From: Marinovum sp034669705
Lineage (GTDB): Bacteria; Pseudomonadota; Alphaproteobacteria; Rhodobacterales; Rhodobacteraceae
Length of the DNA: 64,000 nt
Reading direction: 5' to 3'
Assembly: GCF_034669705.1 (NCBI RefSeq)
Contig: NZ_JAXMOR010000005.1
Span: 124,001-188,000 of the forward strand
Shown here: piece by piece, positions 1 through 7,747 of the stretch
How positions within the stretch are numbered: position 1 is the first letter of the stretch
Layout: every line of letters starts with the position of its first letter
Notes under the pieces: model-generated
Told to the model about the DNA's origin: nothing
Seen by the model: only the letters and a program-made list of their open reading frames with translations
The model's database searches: none
Program-made: the position numbers and the translations under genes

Positions 1-626
1 CGCGCGGTTTTCGATTTCCCCAGAAGCTCAGGCTGGGCGCCGGGGACCAGCCTGACCAGTTCTTCCGACTGGAAATAGGGATAGGCTTCGAGCAGCCCGT
101 CAAAGCTGCGCGGCAGATCGCCGGAAAGCCCGGCCACATCGGCGGGAAAGAACTCCACCACCGTAGAAATCGCCGAAGGCGCGCCCTCGGCCGCGAGCCG
201 GGTCACCACCTCGCGGATCGAGCTGACACCGGGGGGCAGCAGCAGGAACTCGTCGGCATCGACATAGGCCACATAGGCGCCGTCGAAGAACAGATGCGGC
301 AGGGCGATCTTGAAGTAGGTGCCGGCGCGCTCTTGCCGGGTCTCGCCCTCGGGGTCGCGATAGGTGATCTCGTCGCCGAAGCCGAGGTCTGACTGCATCA
401 CCACGCAATCGGGCTGCGCGGCAAGATAGGTGACGGTGCCGTCGTCGGAGGCGTCGTCGAAGATCAGGAACTGCTCGAAACCGATGGCGCGGTAGTGCGA
501 CAGGAAGGCCGGCAGGAATCCCATCTCGTTCTTCATGGTGGAAAACAGCGTCAGCCGGTCGGCGTCCACCTGCCCGCTCACCACCCGGGCCAGCCGGCCC
601 GCGTCTTCTATGCCATATGCGCTCAT
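1..626 (-). CDS. Glycosyltransferase family 2-like protein, partial (3' end outside window)
   Basis: The frame is open from an ATG at 626 to the window edge, giving 208 residues of the N-terminus. A GAAGG ribosome site lies about 8 bases before the ATG. The translation starts MSAYGIEDAGRLARVV and contains TLFSTMKNEMGFLPAFLSHY, then FDDASDDGT and YVDADEFLLLP. An early conserved Asn-Glu, a DD-x-S-xDGT stretch and a DxDEF motif are typical of the small GT-A fold glycosyltransferases of the glyco_tranf_2_4 kind (often capsule or exopolysaccharide associated). The donor sugar and acceptor cannot be told from sequence. It lies downstream of rpsI on the same strand but a strong terminator separates them. 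Confidence 0.75.
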   Translation of the reverse strand, partial: MSAYGIEDAGRLARVVSGQVDADRLTLFSTMKNEMGFLPAFLSHYRAIGFEQFLIFDDASDDGTVTYLAAQPDCVVMQSDLGFGDEITYRDPEGETRQERAGTYFKIALPHLFFDGAYVAYVDADEFLLLPPGVSSIREVVTRLAAEGAPSAISTVVEFFPADVAGLSGDLPRSFDGLLEAYPYFQSEELVRLVPGAQPELLGKSKTA

Positions 627-706
627 GTCAGAGCCTTCGGATCTTGCGCGGCGCGCGTCAAGCCCCTGCGCGAGGAGGCCCCGCAAGGGCCGAGGAGCAG
701 CACATG

Positions 707-736
707 AAAAAGGCCGCCTGAAACAGGCGGCCTTTT
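707..736 (-). terminator. Rho-independent terminator after rpsI
   Basis: A perfect 9-bp stem (GGCCGCCTG / CAGGCGGCC) with a 3-base loop at 712-732 is flanked by A and T runs on both sides, so it can act on either strand. It lies 22 bases beyond the rpsI stop and ends the rplM-rpsI transcript. Confidence 0.9.
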
Positions 737-757
737 CCGAAATCTTGGTGGTACAGC

Positions 758-1246
758 TTAACGCTTGGAGAACTGGAAGCTCCGGCGCGCCTTGCGCTTA
801 CCGTATTTCTTGCGTTCCACCACGCGGCTGTCGCGGGTCAGGAAGCCGGCGGCCTTCAGAGCGCCGCGCAGGCTGGGATCATAGAGTTGCAGCGCCTTGG
901 AGATGCCGTGCTTGACCGCACCGGCCTGACCGGAGAGGCCACCGCCCTTGACGGTTGCCTGCACGTCGAACTGGTCTTCGACACCGGCGACCGAAAACGC
1001 CTGGCGCAGGATCATCTGCAGCACCGGACGGGCGAAATAGACGTTCAGTTCCTTGCCGTTGACGGTGACCTTGCCGGAGCCCGGCTTGATCCAGACACGG
1101 GCGACCGCGTCCTTCCGCTTGCCGGTGGCATAGGCACGGCCCAGCGCGTCACGCACGGGCTCGCGCGGGGTTGCCACCTCGGCCACGGCCTCGACACCGC
1201 CGGTGACGGCGTTCAGGTCTTCGAGGGAATTCACTTGCTCAGCCAT
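758..1246 (-). CDS. rpsI: 30S ribosomal protein S9
   Basis: A 162-aa protein of the small ribosomal subunit whose C-terminal tail reaches the P-site tRNA. The translation has the family hallmarks: ATGKRKDAVARVWIKPG near residue 40, a GGGLSGQAGAVKHGISKAL segment, and the near-invariant basic end KARRSFQFSKR. The first ~35 residues are an acidic/alanine-rich extension common in alphaproteobacterial S9. Its ATG overlaps the rplM stop by one base (TAATG), so translation is probably coupled. The terminator at 707-736 follows. Confidence 0.98.
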   Translation of the reverse strand: MAEQVNSLEDLNAVTGGVEAVAEVATPREPVRDALGRAYATGKRKDAVARVWIKPGSGKVTVNGKELNVYFARPVLQMILRQAFSVAGVEDQFDVQATVKGGGLSGQAGAVKHGISKALQLYDPSLRGALKAAGFLTRDSRVVERKKYGKRKARRSFQFSKR

Positions 1247-1710
1247 TATTTCGCCACCCGGGTGTTTTTCGAGTTCATGTTCTTGACGTCGAGCACTTCG
1301 GGCGACTGCGCCTCATGGGGGTGCTCGGTGCCGGCATAGACGCGCAGGTTGGTCATCTGCTGGCGCGCCAGACGGTTGCCCGGCAGCATGCGCTTGACCG
1401 CGAGGGTCACGACGCGCTCGGGGTGGGCGCCCTCGAGGATTTGCTGCTTGGTGCGCGACTTGATGCCACCGGGGTGGCCGGTGTGCCAGTAGTGGTGCTC
1501 TTCGCGCTTCTTGCCGGTCAGCTGGACCTTGTCGGCATTGACGATGATGACGTTGTCACCGCAGTCCATGTGGGGCGTGAAGGAGGGCTTGTGCTTGCCG
1601 CGCAGGCGCGTGGCGACGATCGAGGCGAGACGACCGAGCACCACGCCTTCGGCGTCGATGACGATCCATTTCTTCTCGATGTCTGCCGGTGTCGCAGAGA
1701 AGGTTTTCAT
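1246..1710 (-). CDS. rplM: 50S ribosomal protein L13
   Basis: A 154-aa large-subunit protein, an early assembly protein that binds 23S rRNA. It shows KKWIVIDAEGVVLGRLAS near the N-terminus, HxDCGDNVIIVNADKVQLTG, and the TGHPGG and MLPGNRLARQ blocks typical of L13. The length fits the bacterial family. It is the first gene of the conserved rplM-rpsI operon and has a clear sigma-70-like promoter 70-97 bases upstream. In E. coli this operon is feedback-controlled by its product; whether that holds here is not visible. Confidence 0.98.
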   Translation of the reverse strand: MKTFSATPADIEKKWIVIDAEGVVLGRLASIVATRLRGKHKPSFTPHMDCGDNVIIVNADKVQLTGKKREEHHYWHTGHPGGIKSRTKQQILEGAHPERVVTLAVKRMLPGNRLARQQMTNLRVYAGTEHPHEAQSPEVLDVKNMNSKNTRVAK

Positions 1711-1779
1711 ATCGGGTCTACCCTTGGGTCTTGAGGTCCGACGCTTCGGGGGACCCCCGGCGCCAAATTCGATGGGCGG

Positions 1780-1807
1780 GTTATAAAGGCTTGCGGGTCA
1801 CAGTCAA
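1780..1807 (-). promoter_or_regulatory. Sigma-70-type promoter of rplM-rpsI
   Basis: Read on the minus strand: TTGACT (-35, 1807-1802), a 16-base spacer, and TATAAC (-10, 1785-1780). Both hexamers are one mismatch from consensus. Transcription would start near 1773, leaving a leader of about 60 bases before the L13 ATG at 1710. Confidence 0.7.
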
Positions 1808-1884
1808 GTTGGGTTGTCGCGAATTATGGCAGTGATTTCAATATCTTGAAAATTAGGTACTATTTTACCCCACAATTCACCCGG

Positions 1885-3282
1885 TCACACCCCGATGTTC
1901 TGCGGCGGATTGTCCAGCAGGCGGCGCAGGCGCAGCATCGCGTCCTCGAAGGCGGCCAGCGAGACCTCGGCATTGATCGAGATCCGCACCGCATGCGGCA
2001 CCCGGGCCTCGCGCATGGCGAAATCCTCGGCGCTGCGGATCTTGAGGCCCTGCGCCTCGGCCGCCTGGCAGAAGGCCGAGACCCGCCAGCCCTCCGGCAG
2101 CCGCAGCCAGAAGAACGGCACATCGGCGTTCCACGTCAGGTCGTAGCTTCCCAGCGCATTGACCCCGGCGCGGATGTAGCGGCCCACCTCGGCGCGCACA
2201 TCGGCTGCCAGCCGGTCGGCGGACGGCGCGCCGAGCAGCACGCCGATGGTCTCGGCCAGCGGCGTCGAGAGGCCGAAGAAGCCGTATTCCGCCGCCCGGC
2301 GTAGCGCCGCAGCGCTGTCGCGCGGCGCGACGGCAAACCCCACCCTGAGCGCCGGGGTCAGCTGCTTGGAGATCGAGGCGATGTACCAGGTCTGCTCCGG
2401 CAGCAGCATGCGATAGCCGGGCTGGCGCGCCTCGGCCAGACGATAGCAGTCGTCCTCCAGAATCTGGAAACCGCGCGCCCGCGCCACCTCGGCAATCGCT
2501 TCGCGGCGCGCCAGGGGCGTGTGCAGGCAGGTCGGGCTCTGCACCTCTGGCGAGGTACAGAGCAGCTGCGCCGCATGGGTGCGGGCCAGACGGTCGAGCT
2601 CTTCGGGGATGATGCCCTGGGCGTCCATCGGCACCGGCACCACCTCGGCGCGCAACAGCTCGGCGGCGCGGCGGAAGCCGGGATAAGAGAGCTCCTCGAC
2701 CAGGATCACCGGCCGGCGGCCGCGCAGTACGCATTGCATCACCAGCGAGACGGCGTTCTGGCCGCCATGGGTAAAGACCAGCTGTTCGGGATCGACCGGC
2801 CCCAGCTGCGCAGTCGAGAGCCAGCGCGCCGCCGCCTGACGGGCGCTGTCGGAAGCGCGGGCCGAGGGGTAGTTGAGCAGGTCGGTGGCCTCGCTCTCGG
2901 CCACCTCGCGCAGGGCGCGGCGGATGGCCCCCACCTGGCCGACATCCGGCAGATGTGGGCTGAAAAGCGATACAATTCCGGTCTCGCGCGGCGGGTTGCG
3001 GATATGCAGCCGCGGCTCGGGACGCGCGGGCGCCTCCTGCCCCGCGACAAAGGTGCCGCGCCCGACCTCGGCATGCAGCACGCCCTTGTCGGTCAGCACC
3101 GAATAGGCCCGCGCCACCGTGCCCGGGGTGATTTTCAGCTCCCAGGCAAGGTCACGCACCGGCGGCAGCTTGTCGCCGGGGGTGAGCCGGCCGTCGGAGA
3201 TCGCAGCCTGGATCAGCTCGGCCACCGCACGATACTTCGGCCCCGGCATGCCCGAGATATCACCGATTGAAATTGTATCCAT
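1885..3282 (-). CDS. MocR-family regulator (GntR DNA-binding domain fused to aminotransferase fold)
   Basis: About 465 aa from the chosen ATG at 3282. An upstream ATG at 3303 is possible but would sit within the likely promoter. Residues ~10-80 form a GntR winged helix (YRAVAELIQAAISDG, LPPVRDLAWELKITPGTVARAY). The rest is a fold-type I aminotransferase with FTHGGQNAVSLV, EDDCYR (Asp and Tyr that contact pyridoxal phosphate) and SISKQL, whose lysine (~306) should hold PLP. Such proteins usually regulate transcription of adjacent or divergent genes, often linked to vitamin B6, taurine, GABA or rhizopine use, and rarely catalyse. The divergent neighbour is a DUF1127 gene, so the effector is unknown. 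Repeats in the shared intergenic region are likely operators. Confidence 0.88.
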   Translation of the reverse strand: MDTISIGDISGMPGPKYRAVAELIQAAISDGRLTPGDKLPPVRDLAWELKITPGTVARAYSVLTDKGVLHAEVGRGTFVAGQEAPARPEPRLHIRNPPRETGIVSLFSPHLPDVGQVGAIRRALREVAESEATDLLNYPSARASDSARQAAARWLSTAQLGPVDPEQLVFTHGGQNAVSLVMQCVLRGRRPVILVEELSYPGFRRAAELLRAEVVPVPMDAQGIIPEELDRLARTHAAQLLCTSPEVQSPTCLHTPLARREAIAEVARARGFQILEDDCYRLAEARQPGYRMLLPEQTWYIASISKQLTPALRVGFAVAPRDSAAALRRAAEYGFFGLSTPLAETIGVLLGAPSADRLAADVRAEVGRYIRAGVNALGSYDLTWNADVPFFWLRLPEGWRVSAFCQAAEAQGLKIRSAEDFAMREARVPHAVRISINAEVSLAAFEDAMLRLRRLLDNPPQNIGV

Positions 3283-3361
3283 CACAATATTTCCATGGAT
3301 CATTGCACCCCAGTAATGTATCAATTTCTTACGGCAATTCGCCACATTGTGTCAATACAAT
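3274..3361. promoter_or_regulatory. Divergent regulatory region with TGTATC repeats between MocR gene and DUF1127 gene
   Basis: TGTATC occurs as a direct repeat at 3274-3279 and 3317-3322, 43 bases (about four helix turns) apart. An imperfect inverted repeat ATTGTGTC/AATACAAT lies at 3346-3361. A minus-strand TTGACA at 3355-3350 is a possible -35 for the regulator gene, but its -10 (TAAGAA or GTAAGA) is weak. MocR proteins characteristically bind spaced direct repeats, so these are candidate autoregulatory operators. This is inference from position and pattern. Confidence 0.45.
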
Positions 3362-3378
3362 TTACGGAAGGACATCCC

Positions 3379-3609
3379 ATGGCACATCTCCATCAGACCC
3401 AAGTGCAGGCAACAGGCTTTCTCGACGGCCGTTCGCTGACCCCGATCGCATCGGTGGCGCTCAAGGTGGTCGTGGCGATTGCGAAATGGGAGTTCAACCA
3501 CCGCACCCGCACCCGTCTGAAACATCTTGATGATCACATGCTGCGTGACATCGGCGTGACGCGCGATCTGGCCGACAGAGAGGCCACTCGCCCGTTCTGG
3601 CAGGGGTGA
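3379..3609 (+). CDS. DUF1127 domain-containing small protein
   Basis: A 76-aa protein from the ATG at 3379, preceded by GGAAGGA at 3366-3372; a longer reading from 3295 would run through the promoter and is rejected. The C-terminal half carries the DUF1127 (YjiS-like) signature: a hydrophobic and basic stretch VVVAIAKWEFNHRTR followed by LKHLDDHMLRDIGVTR. In other alphaproteobacteria, short arginine-rich proteins of this family have been tied to RNA binding, phosphate/carbon metabolism and stress responses. This one is divergent from a MocR regulator and followed by a strong terminator, so it is a single-gene transcript. Confidence 0.85.
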   Translation: MAHLHQTQVQATGFLDGRSLTPIASVALKVVVAIAKWEFNHRTRTRLKHLDDHMLRDIGVTRDLADREATRPFWQG

Positions 3610-3638
3610 GATCCCGCTCCTGACAGACCTCTTCCTGG

Positions 3639-3667
3639 GCCCGGAGGCATTGCTCCGGGCCTTTTTT
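3639..3667 (+). terminator. Rho-independent terminator after DUF1127 gene
   Basis: An 8-bp GC-rich stem (GCCCGGAG / CTCCGGGC) with a 6-base loop is followed by C and six T at 3661-3667, 30 bases after the DUF1127 stop. Confidence 0.9.
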
Positions 3668-3748
3668 CGTGTGTCAGTGCCAGGCAAGGCAGCCCCGTCC
3701 CGGACCCCGCTCCGGGATCTCTCCCCGTTCGCCCCGGGAGGTCCCGGG

Positions 3749-4195
3749 TCACGTCCGGGACGCGGGGTGGCCCTGACGCGCCGGCGGGATCGAATAGGTC
3801 AGGCTGGCACGGGCCACCGGCGCCGCCTGACCCTCGGAAGACAGCAGGCAGTCGACCACGCTCAGCGTCCGGCCGAGCTTGAGCAGCCGGAACTCGCCCA
3901 GCACATCCGCCCCCGCCGCCGGTTTGCGCATGAAGTCGATCGAGCAATTGGTCGTCACCGCTAGCGCCTGCCGGCCGATCCGCGACATGGTGATCACATA
4001 GGCCCCCACATCCGCCAGAGCGAACATCGCCGGGCCCGAAACCGTGCCGCCCGGGCGCAGGTGCTGCTCTGAGGCATGCAGCCGCATCACCAGCGCCGTC
4101 TCGTCGAGCCGGTCGATCGAGAACATGCCCTCGACCTGTGGAAACACCTCGCTCAGAAAGGCGGTCATCTCTTCGGCATTCACGACTATCGTCAT
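3749..4195 (-). CDS. PaaI-family hotdog-fold thioesterase
   Basis: 148 aa. The segment RPGGTVSGPAMFALADVGAYV (~47-67) is the conserved helix-forming block of PaaI/YbgC-type hotdog acyl-CoA thioesterases. It is followed by TTNCSIDFMRKPAAGADV and an extended strand with LGRTLSVVDC. These enzymes hydrolyse acyl-CoA or aryl-CoA thioesters in the cytoplasm. It is divergent from a crotonase-like gene, starting only 56 bases away, which suggests shared regulation and a common acyl-CoA substrate. The exact substrate cannot be inferred. Confidence 0.82.
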   Translation of the reverse strand: MTIVVNAEEMTAFLSEVFPQVEGMFSIDRLDETALVMRLHASEQHLRPGGTVSGPAMFALADVGAYVITMSRIGRQALAVTTNCSIDFMRKPAAGADVLGEFRLLKLGRTLSVVDCLLSSEGQAAPVARASLTYSIPPARQGHPASRT

Positions 4196-4251
4196 TCTTC
4201 CCTCTCGCGCTGCGTGGCGCTAGGCTGCCGCCGAGGACGAGGGAGGGCAAG

Positions 4252-5037
4252 ATGGCGATTTTGGAACGTAGCGACACCGGCGCCGTGGCGCACCTGCGGA
4301 TGAACGCGCCCGAGCGGCTGAATGCGCTCTCCGACGAGATGCTGGCGGCGCTTCAGGGCCAGATCGACACGCTGCGCGAGGACCGGGCGATTCGCGCCGT
4401 GGTGATCTCTGGCGCCGGCAAGGCGTTCTGCGCCGGCCATGACCTCAAGCAGATGCAACAGGGCCGCCAGTCCGAAGACGGCGGCCGCGGCTATTTCGCC
4501 GATCTCTTCGCCCGATGCGCCAGCGTGATGACCGGCCTGACCCGCCTGCCCCAGCCGGTGATCGCCCAGGTCCACGGCATCGCCACCGCGGCCGGCTGCC
4601 AGATGGTGGCCAGCTGCGACATGGCGGTTGCGGCCGAGGGCACGCGGTTCGGCGTCAACGGCGTCAACATCGGGCTGTTCTGTTCGACGCCGATGGTGGC
4701 GCTGTCGCGCAACATTCCGCGCAAGAAGGCCTTTGAAATGCTCACCACCGGCCAGTTCATCGAGGCCGACGAAGCCGAGACACTGGGGCTGGTCAACCGC
4801 GTGGTCCCGGCCGGGGCGCTGGAGGCCGAGGCCGCGGCGCTGGCCGAACAGGTGGCCGCCAAGCTCGGAACAGCTGTGCGCATCGGCAAGGAGGCGTTCT
4901 ATGCCCAGTCCGAACTGGGGCTCGACGCCGCCTATGCCTATACCGGCGCGGTCATGGTCGAGAACATGCTCGAGCGCGACACCAGCGAGGGGATCAGCGC
5001 CTTTCTCGCCAAACGCCCGCCGAGCTGGCAGCAGTGA
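4252..5037 (+). CDS. Enoyl-CoA hydratase/isomerase family protein, ECHDC3-like, lacking both hydratase glutamates
   Basis: 261 aa starting at 4252 after GGGAGGG. The crotonase fold is clear: AVVISGAGKAFCAGHDLKQM gives the first oxyanion-hole block and HGIATAAGCQMVASCDMAVA the second. In classical hydratases the second block reads GGGCE and a later block reads PE; here they read AGCQ and NG (GVNGVNIGLFCSTPMV), so both catalytic glutamates are missing. That pattern and the GLFCSTPMVALSR string match the mammalian ECHDC3 branch, whose activity is uncertain. It may bind or isomerise acyl-CoA rather than hydrate it. It is divergent from a PaaI thioesterase. Confidence 0.85.
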   Translation: MAILERSDTGAVAHLRMNAPERLNALSDEMLAALQGQIDTLREDRAIRAVVISGAGKAFCAGHDLKQMQQGRQSEDGGRGYFADLFARCASVMTGLTRLPQPVIAQVHGIATAAGCQMVASCDMAVAAEGTRFGVNGVNIGLFCSTPMVALSRNIPRKKAFEMLTTGQFIEADEAETLGLVNRVVPAGALEAEAAALAEQVAAKLGTAVRIGKEAFYAQSELGLDAAYAYTGAVMVENMLERDTSEGISAFLAKRPPSWQQ

Positions 5038-5076
5038 CCCTTTGACAGGACCGTCAAAAGGCGTATGTCAGCGCGC

Positions 5077-6429
5077 ATGACACAAGAGCTTCATATCGTC
5101 GGCGGCGGCATGGCCGGATCCGAGGCCGCCTGGCAGGCCGCGCAGCTGGGCGTGCCCGTGGTGATCCACGAGATGCGCCCCAAGGTCGAGACCTTTGCCC
5201 ATCGCACCGGCAACCTGGCCGAGATGGTCTGTTCCAACTCCTTCCGCTCGGATGACGACGAGCAGAACGCCGTGGGCCTGTTGCATTGGGAAATGCGCGC
5301 CGCGAACGGCCTGATCATGGCCACCGCCGACAAGAACCGCCTGCCCGCCGGCGGCGCCCTCGCGGTCGACCGCGACCCCTTTGCCGAGGATGTGACCGCC
5401 GCCCTCAAGGCCCTGCCCAACGTGTGGGTCGAATACGGCGAGATCACCGAGCTGCCGTGCGACGGCCAGTGGATCATCGCCACCGGCCCGCTGACCTCCT
5501 CGGCTCTGGGCGAGGCGATCCGGGCCGAGACCGGTGCCGATGCGCTGGCCTTCTTCGACGCCATCGCGCCCATTGTCTATGCCGAGAGCATCGACATGTC
5601 GAAGGCCTGGATGCAATCGCGCTATGACAAGGGCGAGACCGAGGCGGAGCAGAAGGCCTATCTCAATTGCCCGATGGACCGCGAGCAATACGAGGCCTTC
5701 ATCGACGCCCTGTTGGCGGCAGAGAAGACCGAGTTCCACGAGGGCGAAACCGCCGGCTATTTCGACGGCTGCCTGCCGATCGAGGTGATGGCCGAACGGG
5801 GCCGCGAGACCCTGCGCCACGGCCCGATGAAGCCCGTGGGCCTGACCAATCCGCACCAGCCGGAGGTCAAGGCCCATGCCGTGGTGCAATTGCGCCGCGA
5901 CAACGCTTTGGGAACGCTGTACAATATCGTGGGCTTTCAGACCAAGATGAAGTACGGCGCGCAGACCGAAGTGCTTCGTATGATCCCCGGCTTGGAAGCG
6001 GCACGCTTTGCCCGGCTGGGCGGCATCCACCGCAACACCTTCCTCAACTCGCCCACCCTGCTCGACGCTCAGATGCGGTTGAAATCGCGGCCCAACATCC
6101 GTTTTGCCGGCCAGATCACCGGTGTCGAGGGCTATGTCGAAAGCGCCGCCATGGGTCTGTTGGCGGGGCGCATGGCCGCCGCCGAAATCCTTGGCCAGCC
6201 TCTGCCGGAAGTGCCGCAGGACAGCGCCATGGGCGCGCTCATTCATCACATCACCGGCGGTGCCGAGGCCAAGACCTTCCAGCCGATGAACGTCAATTTC
6301 GGGCTGTTCCGCCCGGTGGACGGGCTCAAGGGCGGGCGTCGTGGCCGCAAGGACCGCTACAAGGCCTATACCGACCGCGCGAAATCCGCCTGGACCGACT
6401 GGCTCGGCGCGATGGCCAACGCCGCCTGA
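5077..6429 (+). CDS. trmFO: Methylenetetrahydrofolate-tRNA-(uracil-5-)-methyltransferase TrmFO
   Basis: About 450 aa. It uses 5,10-methylenetetrahydrofolate and FADH2 to make 5-methyluridine at position 54 of tRNA. The N-terminus HIVGGGMAGSEAAWQAA is the dinucleotide-binding loop. MVCSNSFRSDDDEQNAVGLLHWEMR and ALAVDRDPFAEDVT are family hallmarks, and the C-terminal QPMNVNFGLFRPV is typical. Two starts are possible, 5065 and 5077; 5077 (MTQELHIVGGG) fits relatives better, but neither has a good ribosome site. gluQRS begins 4 bases after the stop, so the two tRNA-modification genes are probably co-transcribed. Confidence 0.95.
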   Translation: MTQELHIVGGGMAGSEAAWQAAQLGVPVVIHEMRPKVETFAHRTGNLAEMVCSNSFRSDDDEQNAVGLLHWEMRAANGLIMATADKNRLPAGGALAVDRDPFAEDVTAALKALPNVWVEYGEITELPCDGQWIIATGPLTSSALGEAIRAETGADALAFFDAIAPIVYAESIDMSKAWMQSRYDKGETEAEQKAYLNCPMDREQYEAFIDALLAAEKTEFHEGETAGYFDGCLPIEVMAERGRETLRHGPMKPVGLTNPHQPEVKAHAVVQLRRDNALGTLYNIVGFQTKMKYGAQTEVLRMIPGLEAARFARLGGIHRNTFLNSPTLLDAQMRLKSRPNIRFAGQITGVEGYVESAAMGLLAGRMAAAEILGQPLPEVPQDSAMGALIHHITGGAEAKTFQPMNVNFGLFRPVDGLKGGRRGRKDRYKAYTDRAKSAWTDWLGAMANAA

Positions 6430-6433
6430 GGCG

Positions 6434-7291
6434 ATGGGCTTTCGCACCCGATTTGCCCCCTCGCCGTCCGGGCCGCTGCACCTGGGCCATGCCTACTCGG
6501 CCCTGACGGCCTTTGACATGGCGCAGGCCGCAAGCGGCACCTTCCACCTGCGCCTTGATGACATCGACCAGAGCCGCGCCCGGCCGGAGTGGGAAGCGCA
6601 GATCTCCGACGACCTGCACTGGCTCGGCCTCTCTTGGCCCGCCCCGGTCTGGCGCCAATCCGACCGCCTGCCGGGCTACCGCGCCGCGCTCGAACGCCTC
6701 TGGGCGCAAGGTCTGCTCTATCCCTGCACCTGCAGTCGCCGCGACATCCAGGCCGCGGCCAATGCCCCGCAGGAAGGCGCACCGCTGCATGGCCCGGACG
6801 GGCTGGTCTATCCCGGCACCTGTCGCGACAGGCCCCGCCACGGGCCGATGCCAGCGGGAGAGGCAATCAGACTTGACATGAGAAAAGCCATGCAAGCCAT
6901 TGGTTCCACGTCATTTCAGGAGCACATCCACCACCCCGGCCGACACGAGGTCACGCCCGATGAGATGATCGCAACGGTCGGCGACGTGGTGCTGGCGCGC
7001 CGTGACATGGGCACCTCCTATCACCTCTCGATCGTCATCGACGACGCCGAGCAGCAGATCACCGATGTCATCCGCGGCCAGGATCTGTTTGACGCGACCG
7101 CGATCCACGTGGTGCTGCAGCGCCTGCTCGGCCTGCCCACGCCGCGCTATCACCACCATCGGCTGATCCGCGACGAGACCGGCAAGCGCCTTGCCAAGCG
7201 CGACGACGCCCGCGCCATCGCGCTCTACCGCGCCGAGGGCCATACCCCTGCCGCGATCCGCCGGATGATCGGCCTCGGGCCGGCCGCGTGA
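6434..7291 (+). CDS. gluQ: Glutamyl-Q tRNA(Asp) synthetase
   Basis: 285 aa. A truncated glutamyl-tRNA synthetase lacking the anticodon-binding domain, which attaches glutamate to queuosine-34 of tRNA-Asp. Visible features are RFAPSPSGPLHLGHA, with the HIGH-type HLGH at 16-19; the cysteines of CTCSRRD and YPGTC that form the zinc site; and KRLAKRD in place of KMSKS. Its length is near the family norm. The frame runs upstream into trmFO, but the ATG at 6434, 4 bases past the trmFO stop, gives the canonical N-terminus MGFRTRFAPSP. Confidence 0.93.
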   Translation: MGFRTRFAPSPSGPLHLGHAYSALTAFDMAQAASGTFHLRLDDIDQSRARPEWEAQISDDLHWLGLSWPAPVWRQSDRLPGYRAALERLWAQGLLYPCTCSRRDIQAAANAPQEGAPLHGPDGLVYPGTCRDRPRHGPMPAGEAIRLDMRKAMQAIGSTSFQEHIHHPGRHEVTPDEMIATVGDVVLARRDMGTSYHLSIVIDDAEQQITDVIRGQDLFDATAIHVVLQRLLGLPTPRYHHHRLIRDETGKRLAKRDDARAIALYRAEGHTPAAIRRMIGLGPAA

Positions 7292-7316
7292 CGAACCTGG
7301 CGAGGGCCCTGCCCTT

Positions 7317-7676
7317 TCAGCTCTCAGGCTGCATCAACTCGACCTCGGCACCGCTGCGGACCTCGGTATAGAAGCAGGTGCGCCGGCCGGTGTGACAGGC
7401 CGCGCCGGTCTGATTGACCGTCAGCAGCAGGCAATCGCGGTCGCAGTCGATGCGGAAATCCACCAGTTCCTGTACATGGCCCGAGGTTTCGCCCTTGATC
7501 CAGAAGCTCTGCCGCGAGCGCGACCAATAAGTCACCCGGCCGGTGGCCAATGTGCGCGAGACGGCCTCGGCGTTCATCCAGGCCATCATCAGCACTTCAC
7601 CGCTCGTGGCGTCCTGCGCAATTGCCGGGATCAGGCCGGCCTCGTTGTAGACCAAGGTCGAAGGATCGAAGGACAT
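7317..7676 (-). CDS. hisI: Phosphoribosyl-AMP cyclohydrolase
   Basis: 119 aa. It opens the adenine ring of phosphoribosyl-AMP, the third step of histidine synthesis. Motifs: LMMAWMNAEAVSRTLATGRVTYWSRSR, then the metal-binding DCDRDCLLL, QTGAACHTG and CFY. These supply the conserved cysteines and aspartates of the Zn/Mg sites. It is the monofunctional HisI form without a fused HisE. It lies alone here, away from other his genes, convergent with gluQRS and divergent from the IscU-like gene across 71 bases. Confidence 0.96.
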   Translation of the reverse strand: MSFDPSTLVYNEAGLIPAIAQDATSGEVLMMAWMNAEAVSRTLATGRVTYWSRSRQSFWIKGETSGHVQELVDFRIDCDRDCLLLTVNQTGAACHTGRRTCFYTEVRSGAEVELMQPES

Positions 7677-7747
7677 GGCTGAAAAACCTTTTGCATCACC
7701 GCTGTGGACGCCTATTTAAGAAACGCAGGACAAAAGAGAAAGCCGTC

